Assembly: GCA_963834445.1 (NCBI GenBank)
Contig: CAWIBU010000003.1
Span: forward strand, 1,364,001-1,428,000
Length of the DNA stretch: 64,000 nucleotides
Source of the DNA: PALSA-350 sp963834445
GTDB taxonomy: Bacteria; Acidobacteriota; Terriglobia; Terriglobales; Acidobacteriaceae
Direction of reading: 5' to 3'
Shown here: positions 26,428-35,531 of the stretch, piece by piece
How the letters are laid out: every line of letters begins with the position of its first letter
Position numbering within the stretch: the stretch's first letter is position 1
Made by a program: the position numbers and the translations under genes
The notes under the pieces: model-generated
What the model was told of the DNA's origin: nothing
The model's input: the letters and a program-made list of their open reading frames with translations, nothing else
The model's database searches: none

Positions 26428-27824
26428 ATGATTACCTACGATCTCCTCATCATTGGTTCCGGCCCTGCGGGGCAACGCGCCGCCATCTACGCCAATAAGC
26501 TGGGCAAACGGGCTGCGGTTGTTGAGCGCAATCGCAATGTCGGTGGGGTTTCAGTTAACACCGGCACCATTCCCAGCAAGACCATGCGCGAGGCGGTGCT
26601 GCATCTCTCCGGGTATAACTACGTCGATCTATGGGATGAACTACCGGGTGAAGGAAAAGATCACGATGGCGGACCTTGCCTTCCGGGTGCAGCACGTGAT
26701 CAAGACCGAGATCGATGTGACCGAGGCGCAGCTTTCGCGCAACAACATCGAGATGCTGGTGGGCGTGGCCAGCTTCGAAGACTGCACCCACGTGCAGGTG
26801 ACCAACGAAGGCGGTACCCAGGTGTACGAGGCGAAGAACATGATGATCGCGACCGGGACCAAACCGGCCGACTCGCCCGAGGTGCCGATCAACGGCCGCA
26901 CGATCGTCAACAGCGACCTGGTGCTGGACCTGCCGACGCTGCCGAAGACGACTGATTGTGGTGGGCGGCGGCGTGATCGGCGTGGAGTACACCTGCATGT
27001 TCGCGGCGCTGGGCGTGCGGGTGACGCTGATCGAGCGGCGGCCGCGGCTGCTGGAGTTTGCCGACCAGGAGATCGTGGAGGCGCTGAGCTACCACCTGCG
27101 GGATAGCCGCGTGACCATGCGGCTGAACGAAGAGGTGGAGAGCGTGGAGGAGATGCCGGACGGTAGCGTGGTCGCCAATCTCGAGAGCAAGAAGAGAATT
27201 TCCGGAGGCGCTTTGCTGTATGCGGTGGGCCGGCAGGGCAATGTGGACGAGCTGAACCTGGGGCGGGTGGGCATCGAGGCGGACGCGCGCGGACGTATCC
27301 CGGTGGACAAGGACTTCCGCACCAAGACTCCGGGAATTTTTGCGGTGGGCGATGTGATCGGGTTTCCCGGCCTGGCGTCGGTGTCCATGGAGCAGGGCCG
27401 GATTGCGGTGGCGCGCGCGTTTGGCGATGAGAACCTGGTGTCGAACCCGAGCTTCTATCCCTACGGGATTTACACGATTCCGGAGATAGCTTTCATCGGG
27501 AAGACCGAGGAGCAGCTGACCGAAGAGGATGTTCCGTACGAGGTGGGTGTGGCGTACTACCGCGAGATTGCGCGAGGCCAGATCCGAGGCGATACGACGG
27601 GACGGCTGAAGATTATCTTCCATCGCGAGACACGGCATTTGCTGGGCGTGCATATTATCGGCGAGGGCGCGAGCGAGCTGCTGCACATTGGGCAGGCGGT
27701 GATGGCGCTTGGCGGCAAGCTGGACTACTTCGTCGAAACGGTATTCAACTACCCCACCCTCGCCGAGTGTTATAAAGTTGCGGCGTTCAACGGCATCAAC
27801 CGGCTAGCCCGGGCTGCGGACTAA
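26428..27824 (+). pseudogene. sthA: Soluble pyridine nucleotide transhydrogenase, two frameshifts
   Basis: A flavoprotein that would exchange hydride between NADH and NADPH. Frame one (from 26428) gives the FAD-binding start LLIIGSGPAGQRAAIYA and VNTGTIPSKTMRE. Around 26619-26632 the reading moves to frame two (SIYGMNYRVKEKITMADL), as if two bases were lost. Around 26950-26957 an extra A moves it to frame three, which resumes with the NAD-binding IVVGGGVIGVEYTCM and runs to the normal C-terminus. The redox-active CxxxxC of lipoamide dehydrogenase is absent, as expected for SthA. All segments are otherwise well conserved, so the lesions are recent or are assembly errors. Confidence 0.82.
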
Positions 27825-27833
27825 GGAGGCGTC

Positions 27834-28724
27834 ATGGACAAGACCATTGGTGTTGTCGTGTCCTCGAGGATTGTCGCGGGGCTCATGGAAGATCATAAGC
27901 TGGTTGGGGAGCTGCGCAGTTATCCGGAGAATCCGGATGACCACGAGGCCCTGCTGGAACATCCGTTCGAAAGCCTTTGCCATTTGATTTGCGACCAGGT
28001 GATGGCACTGCATGCGGAAGGCGAGATCGATGCGATCGGGGTGGCGATTCCGGGGATTATTCGCAACGGGATTGTGGAGGATTCCCCGAATCTTGCCCAG
28101 CTCAAGGGTCAGCATATTGCCGATTCACTGGGTGCGATTTTTCGCGCGAAAGGGATTGTTGCGCCGCTGAAGACGATGAATGACGCGGATGCGGTGGCTG
28201 CCGGGCTGGCGGTCACGAAAGGACGTACGGATCGGCTGGTGCGGGTTTGGACGCTGGGGAATGGGATCGGGTTCGGGCGCTACCCGTACAGCGAAGGGGT
28301 TTGGGAGGGCGGCCACATGGTGGTGACGCTTGACCACAAGGAAACGTACTGCGGGTGCGGTGGGCGCGGACATCTGGAAGGAATCATGGGGTACCGTGCG
28401 ATGCGCCTGCGATTCCTCGATATGGAACCGGAGGAGGTTTTTGCCGCCGCCAAGGAAGGCGACGCCCGCTGCATGGACTTTGTGCGGCTTTGGCACCGCG
28501 GGTTGGGCGCGGCTACGGCGACTTCGATCCACCTGGGCGGCCCGGGCAGGTTTTACTTTACCGGGATTAATGTGCGGTTTCTCGATCTGGCGCTGCTGAA
28601 GGAGTACTTGTGGCAGATGGTGAAGATGAGCCCGCTGCAGAGCTATGCATTAGAGGTTGTGCCTGAGAACAGCGAGGTTGCCGTGATCGGAGCGGCGGCT
28701 TCGGCGCTGTTGGCTCCTGCTTAG
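27834..28724 (+). CDS. ROK-family protein, glucokinase-like
   Basis: 296 aa of the actin-like ROK fold. The catalytic aspartate is present (NDADA, D117), as are the zinc-site H161 (EGGHMVV) and CGCGGRG (C173, C175); the third cysteine of the site is replaced by H180. The N-terminal phosphate loop, normally a DxGGTK motif, reads GVVVSSRIVAG and seems degenerate. It could therefore be a divergent kinase or a non-catalytic sugar sensor. It starts 9 bp after the sthA remnant, likely in one operon. Confidence 0.7.
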   Translation: MDKTIGVVVSSRIVAGLMEDHKLVGELRSYPENPDDHEALLEHPFESLCHLICDQVMALHAEGEIDAIGVAIPGIIRNGIVEDSPNLAQLKGQHIADSLGAIFRAKGIVAPLKTMNDADAVAAGLAVTKGRTDRLVRVWTLGNGIGFGRYPYSEGVWEGGHMVVTLDHKETYCGCGGRGHLEGIMGYRAMRLRFLDMEPEEVFAAAKEGDARCMDFVRLWHRGLGAATATSIHLGGPGRFYFTGINVRFLDLALLKEYLWQMVKMSPLQSYALEVVPENSEVAVIGAAASALLAPA

Positions 28725-29109
28725 GAGCTGGCTCGGGCAGGGTTTGCGAGCTCACTCGTAGGGCCTTGGTTTGGGGGAAAGGCGCACCGCAGATCCCTCC
28801 GCTACGCTCCCCCGAATTCCTGTCGAGGTTGGTGGCGCTGGCGAACTTCATGCGGCTTTCCTTAATGAAAGCCGCACACGCGGATCTGTCTGACTTAGCG
28901 AAACAGGAATTCGGGTTCGCTCCGGTCGGGATGACAAATCTAGGGGCGGCGCTTCGGACAGCATTCGCTAGTGGACTCGTGAAAAAGCAGGTCCCTCCGC
29001 TGCGCTTCGCTCCGGTCGGGATGACAGATTTGTTTGGGGGACGGAAGTAAAGAGCAAGCGCTCTCCGCGTTCATTCCTCTCTTAACTTGCCGACAGACGA
29101 AATCAACCG
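28725..29109. repeat. 385-bp repeat block
   Basis: No gene. It holds the shared leader, a unit with the 105-bp element (28811-28915), and a second host-repeat copy without it (about 28986-29030). Confidence 0.8.
28811..28915 (+). mobile_element. 105-bp palindromic element, copy F
   Basis: Intact 13-bp ends and inner hairpin. Left flank TACGCTCC and right flank TTCGCTCCGG differ slightly from the other copies. Confidence 0.78.
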
Positions 29110-30192
29110 CTAGGAGTAGCTGCGCTGGTAGATGCGGGAGAGGCGGTCGTGCCAGGCCAGGCGATCTGGGTCGAAGCAGGCCCAGAGGAAACCCAGGCCC
29201 AGCGGCGCCGCGGACAAGGGAATAAAGAAGACGCGGCGGCACATTGCCTTGCGGGTGGGGTTTTCATCGTCAAACGTGCAGAGCGCAATCTTGGCGTAAC
29301 GCATGCCCGGCGTGCCCTCAGCAAATTTGAAAAACAAATATTGATAGAGCAGCCAGAACCCTGCGAGGGCCAAACCCGCCGCGAGCAACGCAGGCTTCCC
29401 CGTGGGCGGATGCGCCGTGCAGGCGACAAACACAAGAATGAATACGGCAAAGGCCGCAACGATCAGCGCCAGATCAAAGATGGCGGCCATCAACCGGTCT
29501 TCCAGAGACGCGGTCTTGAGGGGGATCTGTTCCGGCCGCGTATCGGCTGCACGCGCCACCACAGGATCGATATCGAGACGGATGGGAGACCAATCGGCGG
29601 CGGTTGGCCCGATACTGACTGTCTGCGAGATGCTCTCTGGAGCTACTTCGAAAATTCTTAGTTGCGACTGGTCGTGTTCGGTTTCCTCAAGCGATTCCCG
29701 CAAGGGCCCTTCGGCAAGACGCGGGCGCATTTTACGAGCCGCGATCAACTCCCGCGGAAACTCGATGAGGTTGACTGCTAATGGCTCGACCGCGGCGGAC
29801 GTTGGTTCGTCGGCAAATACGATGGGAATTTCCGTGACTGGCTCGTCATCGACCTGCGGCGCCACTTCGGCAAGAGGCACGATGGGAGCTTGATCGAGTA
29901 CAGGAGACGGCGCGGCCTGCTTGCGCGCACGCGTCTCAGCAGCGATTACCTCGCTGTACGACGGAGCATTTGCGTAGCGCTGCGCGACCTTGGCAGCCAG
30001 CTTCGAGGCGCGCGATTCGACCTTGCGCTCCACATCTTCCAGGCCGGGGAGGGCCACCTGCTCGGCGATCACCTGGGAGCGGCGTGAACGGTTCGCAGCC
30101 AGGCGCTCGTTCAATTCTTTCTTCCATGCCGGCACCGCCACTGTGTCTGAATGGGAGAAATTTTCTCCGACATTGCGTGAAGGCAGACTCAA
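29110..30192 (-). CDS. RDD-domain membrane protein with long cytosolic N-terminus
   Basis: 360 aa. About 240 N-terminal residues are charged, low in complexity and probably disordered. The C-terminal RDD domain (SLEDRLMAAIFDLALI, EGTPGMRYAKIAL, DRLAWHDRLSRIY) has two to three membrane helices. RDD proteins are poorly understood; some are implicated in ion or osmolyte exchange. The TTG at 30192 has GAGGAG 7 nt upstream and is chosen over a TTG at 30228. It is divergent from lptD. Confidence 0.75.
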   Translation of the reverse strand: MSLPSRNVGENFSHSDTVAVPAWKKELNERLAANRSRRSQVIAEQVALPGLEDVERKVESRASKLAAKVAQRYANAPSYSEVIAAETRARKQAAPSPVLDQAPIVPLAEVAPQVDDEPVTEIPIVFADEPTSAAVEPLAVNLIEFPRELIAARKMRPRLAEGPLRESLEETEHDQSQLRIFEVAPESISQTVSIGPTAADWSPIRLDIDPVVARAADTRPEQIPLKTASLEDRLMAAIFDLALIVAAFAVFILVFVACTAHPPTGKPALLAAGLALAGFWLLYQYLFFKFAEGTPGMRYAKIALCTFDDENPTRKAMCRRVFFIPLSAAPLGLGFLWACFDPDRLAWHDRLSRIYQRSYS

Positions 30193-30354
30193 TTCTGATC
30201 TCCTCTGGTACGAAGTGTGAAGTTGCAACTACACGTTGGCGTGTAGGGCCCGTCTAAGCGACAGGGGAGGGGAGGAAGCAGAAATGGCCAGAGCGGCGTG
30301 ACCATCACGAGGCTCGGGCGCGAGCCATTTGTTATCCTGAAGTCGCCCCTGGTA

Positions 30355-32862
30355 ATGACAGTCCGCACCTTTTTGTTTATCACAGCGTTAATGCTGTGTC
30401 ATCCCAAGCTTTGGTCGCAGACGTTGACCAAGCAGTTTCCCTCGGCAGTGCAGAGCGCGGATGCGCCTGCTCCCTCTGCAGAGCCTCTTCCCAGTGCGCC
30501 GGATTATCCCATCGCGGAAGTCGTGGTCGCACCCCCTGCGGGCATTCCTGTGAGCATCCAAGCGAACCAGCAGGAGAAGCACGGCAGCATCTACACACTG
30601 ACCGGCGCGGTCAGGATCGACTACAAGGACTATGTGCTCACGGCAGATAAAGTTTCCTACAACCAGGAAACCAGTGATGCTGAGGCTGATGGCCATGTGC
30701 AATTACAAGGTGGGCGGGATAATGAACTCATCCTCGCGGATCACGGCAAACTCAATTTCGATCTGGAGACGGGCCGCTTCGACAATGTAAGCGGGAGTAT
30801 CGGGCGGCAGCCTTCCGCAAGCAAATCTTCCGAAGGCAAGCGCAAGACGGTTTATACCACCGCGAATCCCTTTCTCTTTAGCGGCCGCTGGCTCATTAAG
30901 GAGGGCCCGGAGCGCTACCAGATAATCCGGGGCACGATGACTTCATGCCTTCTGCCTGACCCGCACTGGCAGATCCACTCTGCGCAGATCCGGGTGAACT
31001 ACGGTGAGGCACGGGCAAAGAACAGTTTTTTTAGTCTGCTGGGTGTCCCGATTCTTTACCTGCCCTACGTCACCCACCCGGTGGACACCGCAAGCCGGTC
31101 GAGCGGCTTGCTGATTCCGACCCCCAGCAACTCCTCCACCAAGGGCCTGATTATCGGCGACTCGATTTACTGGGTCATCAATCGCAGCATGGACTCTACG
31201 TTCGGCGCCCAATTTTTCTCCAAGCGGGGTTGGTCGCCCAATGGCGAGTTCCGCTATCGCGGGCGTGGAGAAGATTTTGCGACTGCGCACTTTGTGGCTC
31301 TCTTCGACCGGGGGTTGGCTCCCACCTATATCAACCAGGGTGGCCAGGACATCCTTCTCAACGGCCGCCGCGACTTTGATCTGGACGAGCGCACCCGGGC
31401 CATCGCTACGGGTGAATACCTTAGCTCGTATGTGTATCGTGTGGCGTTTGCCGAATCATTTGCGTTGGCCGTTGCTTCCCAGGTGACCTCCTCGGCCTTT
31501 GTTACGCACAATGACCGAGGACTTTCTGAGAGCATTCGTTTCGACCGGTATCAGAACTTCGAAGGATTGACGCAGGAAGGAAATACCTACGTGACGCCGC
31601 AGATTCGCATTCTGCATGTGCCGAGCCTCGATTTCGATACGGTCGATCAGCGACTGTACGGTACGCCGCTGGAGTGGAGTGCGGGTGGTTCGGCTGCGGG
31701 ATTGAGCCGCAGTGAGCCGGGCTTCAAGACCGGGGTGGTCGGGCGCGTCGATCTGTACCCTCACCTTTCGTTGCCGCTGCATCTGGATGGCTGGACTTTC
31801 CGTCCGGAGGTAGGCGCCCGGGAAACTTTCTATAACCAGAGCCAGATCCCCAGTAGCACCACACCGCTGTTGAGCGACGCCAATGTGAATCGTTCTGACC
31901 TGGAGGCCAGTTTCGAATTGAGGCCGCCGGCGCTGATGCGGGACTTCAAGGCGCCGGCGTTGGAGCGATTATTCGGCAGTGACCTGCGCCACACGATTGA
32001 GCCCGCGGTGGTGTATCGCTACGTTGCGGGCGTGAATAACTTCTCCTCGATTCCCCGCTTTGACCCCGCCGATATTGAAAGCGATACCAACGAATTGGAA
32101 TACTCCGTGACCCAGCGGCTCTTTTTCAAGCATGCGCACCCTAAGGCCTGCAGCAGCGGCGCTGTGCCTGCTGCCGTAAATGGGATCATCCATTTGCCCG
32201 CGAACTACAGAGAATGCGGCGGCGATACCAGCGATTGGATCACCTGGAAGCTGGCCGCAAAATACTTCTTCGACCCAAATTTCGGGGGAGCCGTGTCTGC
32301 GTTCCGTCGCAACGTGCTGACCTCGACGCTCGACCTCACCGGAGTGGCTTTTTTGAATGGGCCGCGCAACTACTCCCCGTTGATTTCGCGCTTGCAGGTT
32401 CGCACCAGCGACCACGTCGATTTCGAATGGGATGCCGACTACGATTTCAAGACAAAACGGCTGGACGCCGACAATTTTTTCGCTAACTACCATCGCGAAG
32501 CCTTCTTTGGGAGCGTTGCCTATTCCACTCTGCAAGCGCTGAATCCCACTTTTTCGTCCACGCTCGGCAGCCAGGTAACGAAATACAACCTGCTGCGTCT
32601 ACTTTTCGGTTTTGGCAACCCAGCGGCACGCGGATTCAGCGCCGATGTAAACGCCGGCTATGACTTCGTGCAAAATGCGCTGCAGTATGGCGGGATCGAG
32701 ACGACGTACAACTGGGACTGCTGCGGCTTGAGTGTCGAATACCGCCGCCTGGCTCTGGGCTCAGCGCGTAACGAAAACGAATGCTGCAGCGTTAGCTTCA
32801 CCCTGGCCGGCGTAGGATCCGCAGGCAGTCAATACTTTAAGCGTGCAGAGCGGATCTTTTGA
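30355..32862 (+). CDS. lptD: LPS-assembly protein LptD
   Basis: About 835 aa. A signal peptide (MTVRTFLFITALMLCHPKLW) is followed by the OstA/LptA-like N-terminal domain (GSIYTLTGAVRIDYKDYVL, VSYNQETSDAEADG) and a large beta-barrel. Cysteine pairs near the C-terminus (WDCCG, NECCS) correspond to those that form LptD inter-domain disulfides. It inserts lipopolysaccharide into the outer leaflet, so this organism should make LPS. The ATG at 30355 places the signal peptide correctly; a GTG at 30298 would add 19 residues. Two folding-factor genes follow on the same strand. Confidence 0.92.
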   Translation: MTVRTFLFITALMLCHPKLWSQTLTKQFPSAVQSADAPAPSAEPLPSAPDYPIAEVVVAPPAGIPVSIQANQQEKHGSIYTLTGAVRIDYKDYVLTADKVSYNQETSDAEADGHVQLQGGRDNELILADHGKLNFDLETGRFDNVSGSIGRQPSASKSSEGKRKTVYTTANPFLFSGRWLIKEGPERYQIIRGTMTSCLLPDPHWQIHSAQIRVNYGEARAKNSFFSLLGVPILYLPYVTHPVDTASRSSGLLIPTPSNSSTKGLIIGDSIYWVINRSMDSTFGAQFFSKRGWSPNGEFRYRGRGEDFATAHFVALFDRGLAPTYINQGGQDILLNGRRDFDLDERTRAIATGEYLSSYVYRVAFAESFALAVASQVTSSAFVTHNDRGLSESIRFDRYQNFEGLTQEGNTYVTPQIRILHVPSLDFDTVDQRLYGTPLEWSAGGSAAGLSRSEPGFKTGVVGRVDLYPHLSLPLHLDGWTFRPEVGARETFYNQSQIPSSTTPLLSDANVNRSDLEASFELRPPALMRDFKAPALERLFGSDLRHTIEPAVVYRYVAGVNNFSSIPRFDPADIESDTNELEYSVTQRLFFKHAHPKACSSGAVPAAVNGIIHLPANYRECGGDTSDWITWKLAAKYFFDPNFGGAVSAFRRNVLTSTLDLTGVAFLNGPRNYSPLISRLQVRTSDHVDFEWDADYDFKTKRLDADNFFANYHREAFFGSVAYSTLQALNPTFSSTLGSQVTKYNLLRLLFGFGNPAARGFSADVNAGYDFVQNALQYGGIETTYNWDCCGLSVEYRRLALGSARNENECCSVSFTLAGVGSAGSQYFKRAERIF

Positions 32863-32910
32863 TCTCGCCCCTCTCCGGAGGGGCGACACCGTAATGGGAG
32901 AAATGCTCTA

Positions 32911-33912
32911 ATGGTGGGATGGTATGGAAAGGTGGTTGTCTTGTTTGTGCGCCGTACCCTGATGTGGTGCCTGCTGGTTTCACTCTCCGCGGGCTGCAAG
33001 GCTCAAAGCGCCCCCAGCGCCGCTGCGAATAACGCTTCTCCCGTCCCCATGTCTCAACTGAACCGGAGAATTGAAGTGCTGGTTCGCTCGCAGTTTGAGG
33101 TGCCCCCAAACGTCGATGTCACCATCGGTGCTACCAGCAAGAGTGAGTTTCCCGGGTTTGAAAATCTGCCCATCACTTTCTCCAGCAATGGCAAGCAGAC
33201 AGTGGTGCAATTTCTGCTGTCGAGCGATGGCAACACGGTGGCGCGGCTGGAGAGATTTGATATCAGCCATAGCGCGGCGGACATGATTTCGACGGCGAAC
33301 CGGCCGATGCGGGGAGCGGCCGACGCCAAGGTCACAATCGTTAATTTTGACGACCTGGAATGTCCATACTGCGCACGGATGCACGAGCAACTGTTCCCGG
33401 CGACGGAGGACCGCTACCGCGGGCTGGTGAAGTTTTTTTATAAGGATTACCCCCTGGTGGAGATTCATCCCTGGGCTATGCATGCGGCGGTTGACGCCAA
33501 CTGCCTTGCGGAACAGAGCGGCGACGCATATTGGCGATTCGTGGACTACATGCATACCCATGGCGACGAGGTCAAAGCGGCGGGGCACGATATACATGAG
33601 GCCACCAAGACGCTGGATAAGATCGCCCATGATGAGGGTGAGCGGGCGAAGGTGGATGTGACGAAGCTCGACGCCTGCGTGGCCAAACAGGATGAGGCCC
33701 CGGTACGTGCTTCGATGAAGGTGGGAGACAGCCTGGGGGTGAATGGCACGCCGACGTTGTTTATTAACGGCGAGCGCATTTCGGGCGCGTTGCCGCAAGC
33801 AGAGCTTTGGACGGCGATCGACCGGGCACTGCGAGAGGCCGGAGTGCAGCCGCCTGCCCAGGTGGCGGAAGCAGCCAAGAAGCCGGCAACACCACCGCAG
33901 CCCCCCAGATAG
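32911..33912 (+). CDS. DsbA-like thiol oxidoreductase lipoprotein
   Basis: 333 aa. A lipobox (LVSLSAGC, C29) follows the N-terminal hydrophobic stretch. A region of about 90 residues precedes a thioredoxin-fold domain with active site CPYC (C151, C154) and cis-proline loop NGTPTLFIN. The inserted helical part fits the DsbA/thioredoxin-4 family. A periplasmic disulfide oxidase anchored to a membrane is likely. It sits 48 bp after lptD, whose product has the disulfide-forming cysteines. Confidence 0.85.
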   Translation: MVGWYGKVVVLFVRRTLMWCLLVSLSAGCKAQSAPSAAANNASPVPMSQLNRRIEVLVRSQFEVPPNVDVTIGATSKSEFPGFENLPITFSSNGKQTVVQFLLSSDGNTVARLERFDISHSAADMISTANRPMRGAADAKVTIVNFDDLECPYCARMHEQLFPATEDRYRGLVKFFYKDYPLVEIHPWAMHAAVDANCLAEQSGDAYWRFVDYMHTHGDEVKAAGHDIHEATKTLDKIAHDEGERAKVDVTKLDACVAKQDEAPVRASMKVGDSLGVNGTPTLFINGERISGALPQAELWTAIDRALREAGVQPPAQVAEAAKKPATPPQPPR

Positions 33913-33980
33913 ATACAGGCAGGGGTTGGGAAAGTATGATCAAACCATTAGGCCACGTTCGCGCAAGCAGCTTGGGCAAG

Positions 33981-34100
33981 GGCCGGTCTGGTCGACCGGT
34001 AATGACCGGTCTATTTGAGCAGTCAGGGCCGGTTCAATTTGACCGGTAATGGCCGGTCTATTTGACCGGTCAGGGGCCGGTTCGGTTTAACCGGTAAGGG
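33981..34100. repeat. Cluster of ACCGGT/GGCCGGT repeats
   Basis: About ten CCGGT or ACCGG motifs lie in 120 bp, with longer echoes such as GACCGGTAATGACCGGTCTA and TTTGACCGGTAATGGCCGGT. Spacing is irregular (about 10 to 25 bp). It lies directly upstream of the SurA-like gene and is unlike the other repeat families here. Confidence 0.7.
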
Positions 34101-34127
34101 CGATGGCGCCCGCGAGGAGAAGGACCG

Positions 34128-35198
34128 TTGGAGATATTTTTAGCACGTAGCGCCGTGGCTCGCGCCTCGCTCGGCGTGGTTTTGATGAGTAGCGTTTTTG
34201 TGACCGGGTGCAGGCACACCTATGGGCCGGACGTGGTCGCTACCGTGAATGGGCAGCCGATCCAGCGTGTGGTAGTGGAAAGGTTCTACCGCGACAACAT
34301 CGGCAACAACAAAGAGCAGCCTACGAAGGAGCAGGCTGAGGCTACGCGACTGCAGATTCTTCGTCAATTGATCGACGAGGAGATTGTGCAGCAGGCAGCC
34401 AAGAAGATGAACCTGGTAGCGAGCGATGAAGAGGTCGACGCGAAGCTGGCTGAATACAAGGCGCCCTACACCCAGGAGGAGTTTGACAAACGCTTGCAGG
34501 CGGCGAGTATGTCGCTCGACGACTTGCGGCTGCAGATTCGGCGTAACCTCACCCAAGACAAATTGATCAATAAGGAAGTGACTTCGCGGATCAATATCAC
34601 GGATGCGGATATTTCCAATTTCTACAACGCGAATAAGGCGCAGTTCAATTTCATTGAGCCCAAGTACAACATCGCCGAGATTGTGGTCACGTCGCAGCCC
34701 ACGAAGATGCAGCAGGGAGCTAATTTGCAGAACAGCAAGGCGGGCAGCGACACGGAAGCACGCCGCAAGATCGAAATGATTCACAACCGGCTGGAGAGCG
34801 GAGAGGATTTCGCTACCCTGGCGATGAATCTCTCGGAGAATCCAAGTGACGCCAACAACGGCGGCAACATGGGCTTTGTGCCGGAATCGAGCTTACGTAG
34901 TGATCCAACCGTGTTCGCGGCGATCGCGAAGACCCAGCCGGGGCATATTACGGAAGTTGTTCCGCTGATTCCGCCGGGGGCTAAGGCGCCTGCCGGGTAT
35001 GGGATTTATAAGCTGATCGAAAAAGAACCGGCCGGCCAGCGAGAGTTGAATGACCCGCGGGTGCAACAGGATATCCGACAGCAGTTGCGCGATAGCCGGT
35101 CGCAGCTGCTGCGCGCTGCGTACTACGAGATGATGCGCGATCAGGCGCATGTCGAGAACCATCTGGCGGAGGAGATCTTCAAGAACGGCGCGCAGTGA
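34128..35198 (+). CDS. SurA-like peptidyl-prolyl isomerase lipoprotein
   Basis: 356 aa. The lipobox VFVTGC (C28) is followed by a SurA-type N-terminal chaperone domain (GPDVVATVNGQPIQR to about residue 185) and a parvulin-like domain (KYNIAEIVVTSQ, GEDFATLAMNLSENP, GGNMGFVPESSL, YGIYKLIEKEP). It should assist folding of outer-membrane barrels in the periplasm. The start is TTG after a GAGGAGAAGGA run. It is third in the lptD cluster. Confidence 0.88.
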   Translation: MEIFLARSAVARASLGVVLMSSVFVTGCRHTYGPDVVATVNGQPIQRVVVERFYRDNIGNNKEQPTKEQAEATRLQILRQLIDEEIVQQAAKKMNLVASDEEVDAKLAEYKAPYTQEEFDKRLQAASMSLDDLRLQIRRNLTQDKLINKEVTSRINITDADISNFYNANKAQFNFIEPKYNIAEIVVTSQPTKMQQGANLQNSKAGSDTEARRKIEMIHNRLESGEDFATLAMNLSENPSDANNGGNMGFVPESSLRSDPTVFAAIAKTQPGHITEVVPLIPPGAKAPAGYGIYKLIEKEPAGQRELNDPRVQQDIRQQLRDSRSQLLRAAYYEMMRDQAHVENHLAEEIFKNGAQ

Positions 35199-35486
35199 GG
35201 GTCGGCGTGGGGAGGATTTGCGAGCTCACTCGTAAGGCCTTGGTTTAGGGTAAAGGCGCACCGCAGATCCCTCCACTTCGGTCGGGATGACAAATTTGTT
35301 TGGGGGCCGAACTTCAGCCCGTACATAACACTAACAAGACCCATTGGCCTGGCTCGCCGCAGCCATTTTCTGTAGCATCCCGTATGGACTCAAGAAGGTG
35401 TGTGAGAACTGGCATTGTAAAAGCCTTCCCTTGCCACGAAGGCGGGTGCCCCATATCTCACCCGTGGTGAGTGGAGCGGAGACGTA
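35199..35486. repeat. Host-repeat copy lacking the palindromic element
   Basis: About 290 bp without a gene. The shared leader and a short host repeat (35212-35307; reading CCACTTCGGTCGGGATGAC) carry no 105-bp insert. A single half of the GGGTGCCCCATATCTC family lies near 35440-35465. Confidence 0.7.
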
Positions 35487-35518
35487 AAGAAGCCCCTGGT
35501 TTTGGCCAGGGGCTTCTT
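35487..35518 (-). terminator. Terminator of the TPR lipoprotein gene
   Basis: A 13-bp stem (AAGAAGCCCCTGG with CCAGGGGCTTCTT) and a 6-nt loop lie 13 nt past the stop at 35532. On the plus strand it ends in TCTTT and could also stop transcripts from the lptD side. Confidence 0.78.
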
Positions 35519-35531
35519 CTTTCCGTCGCGT

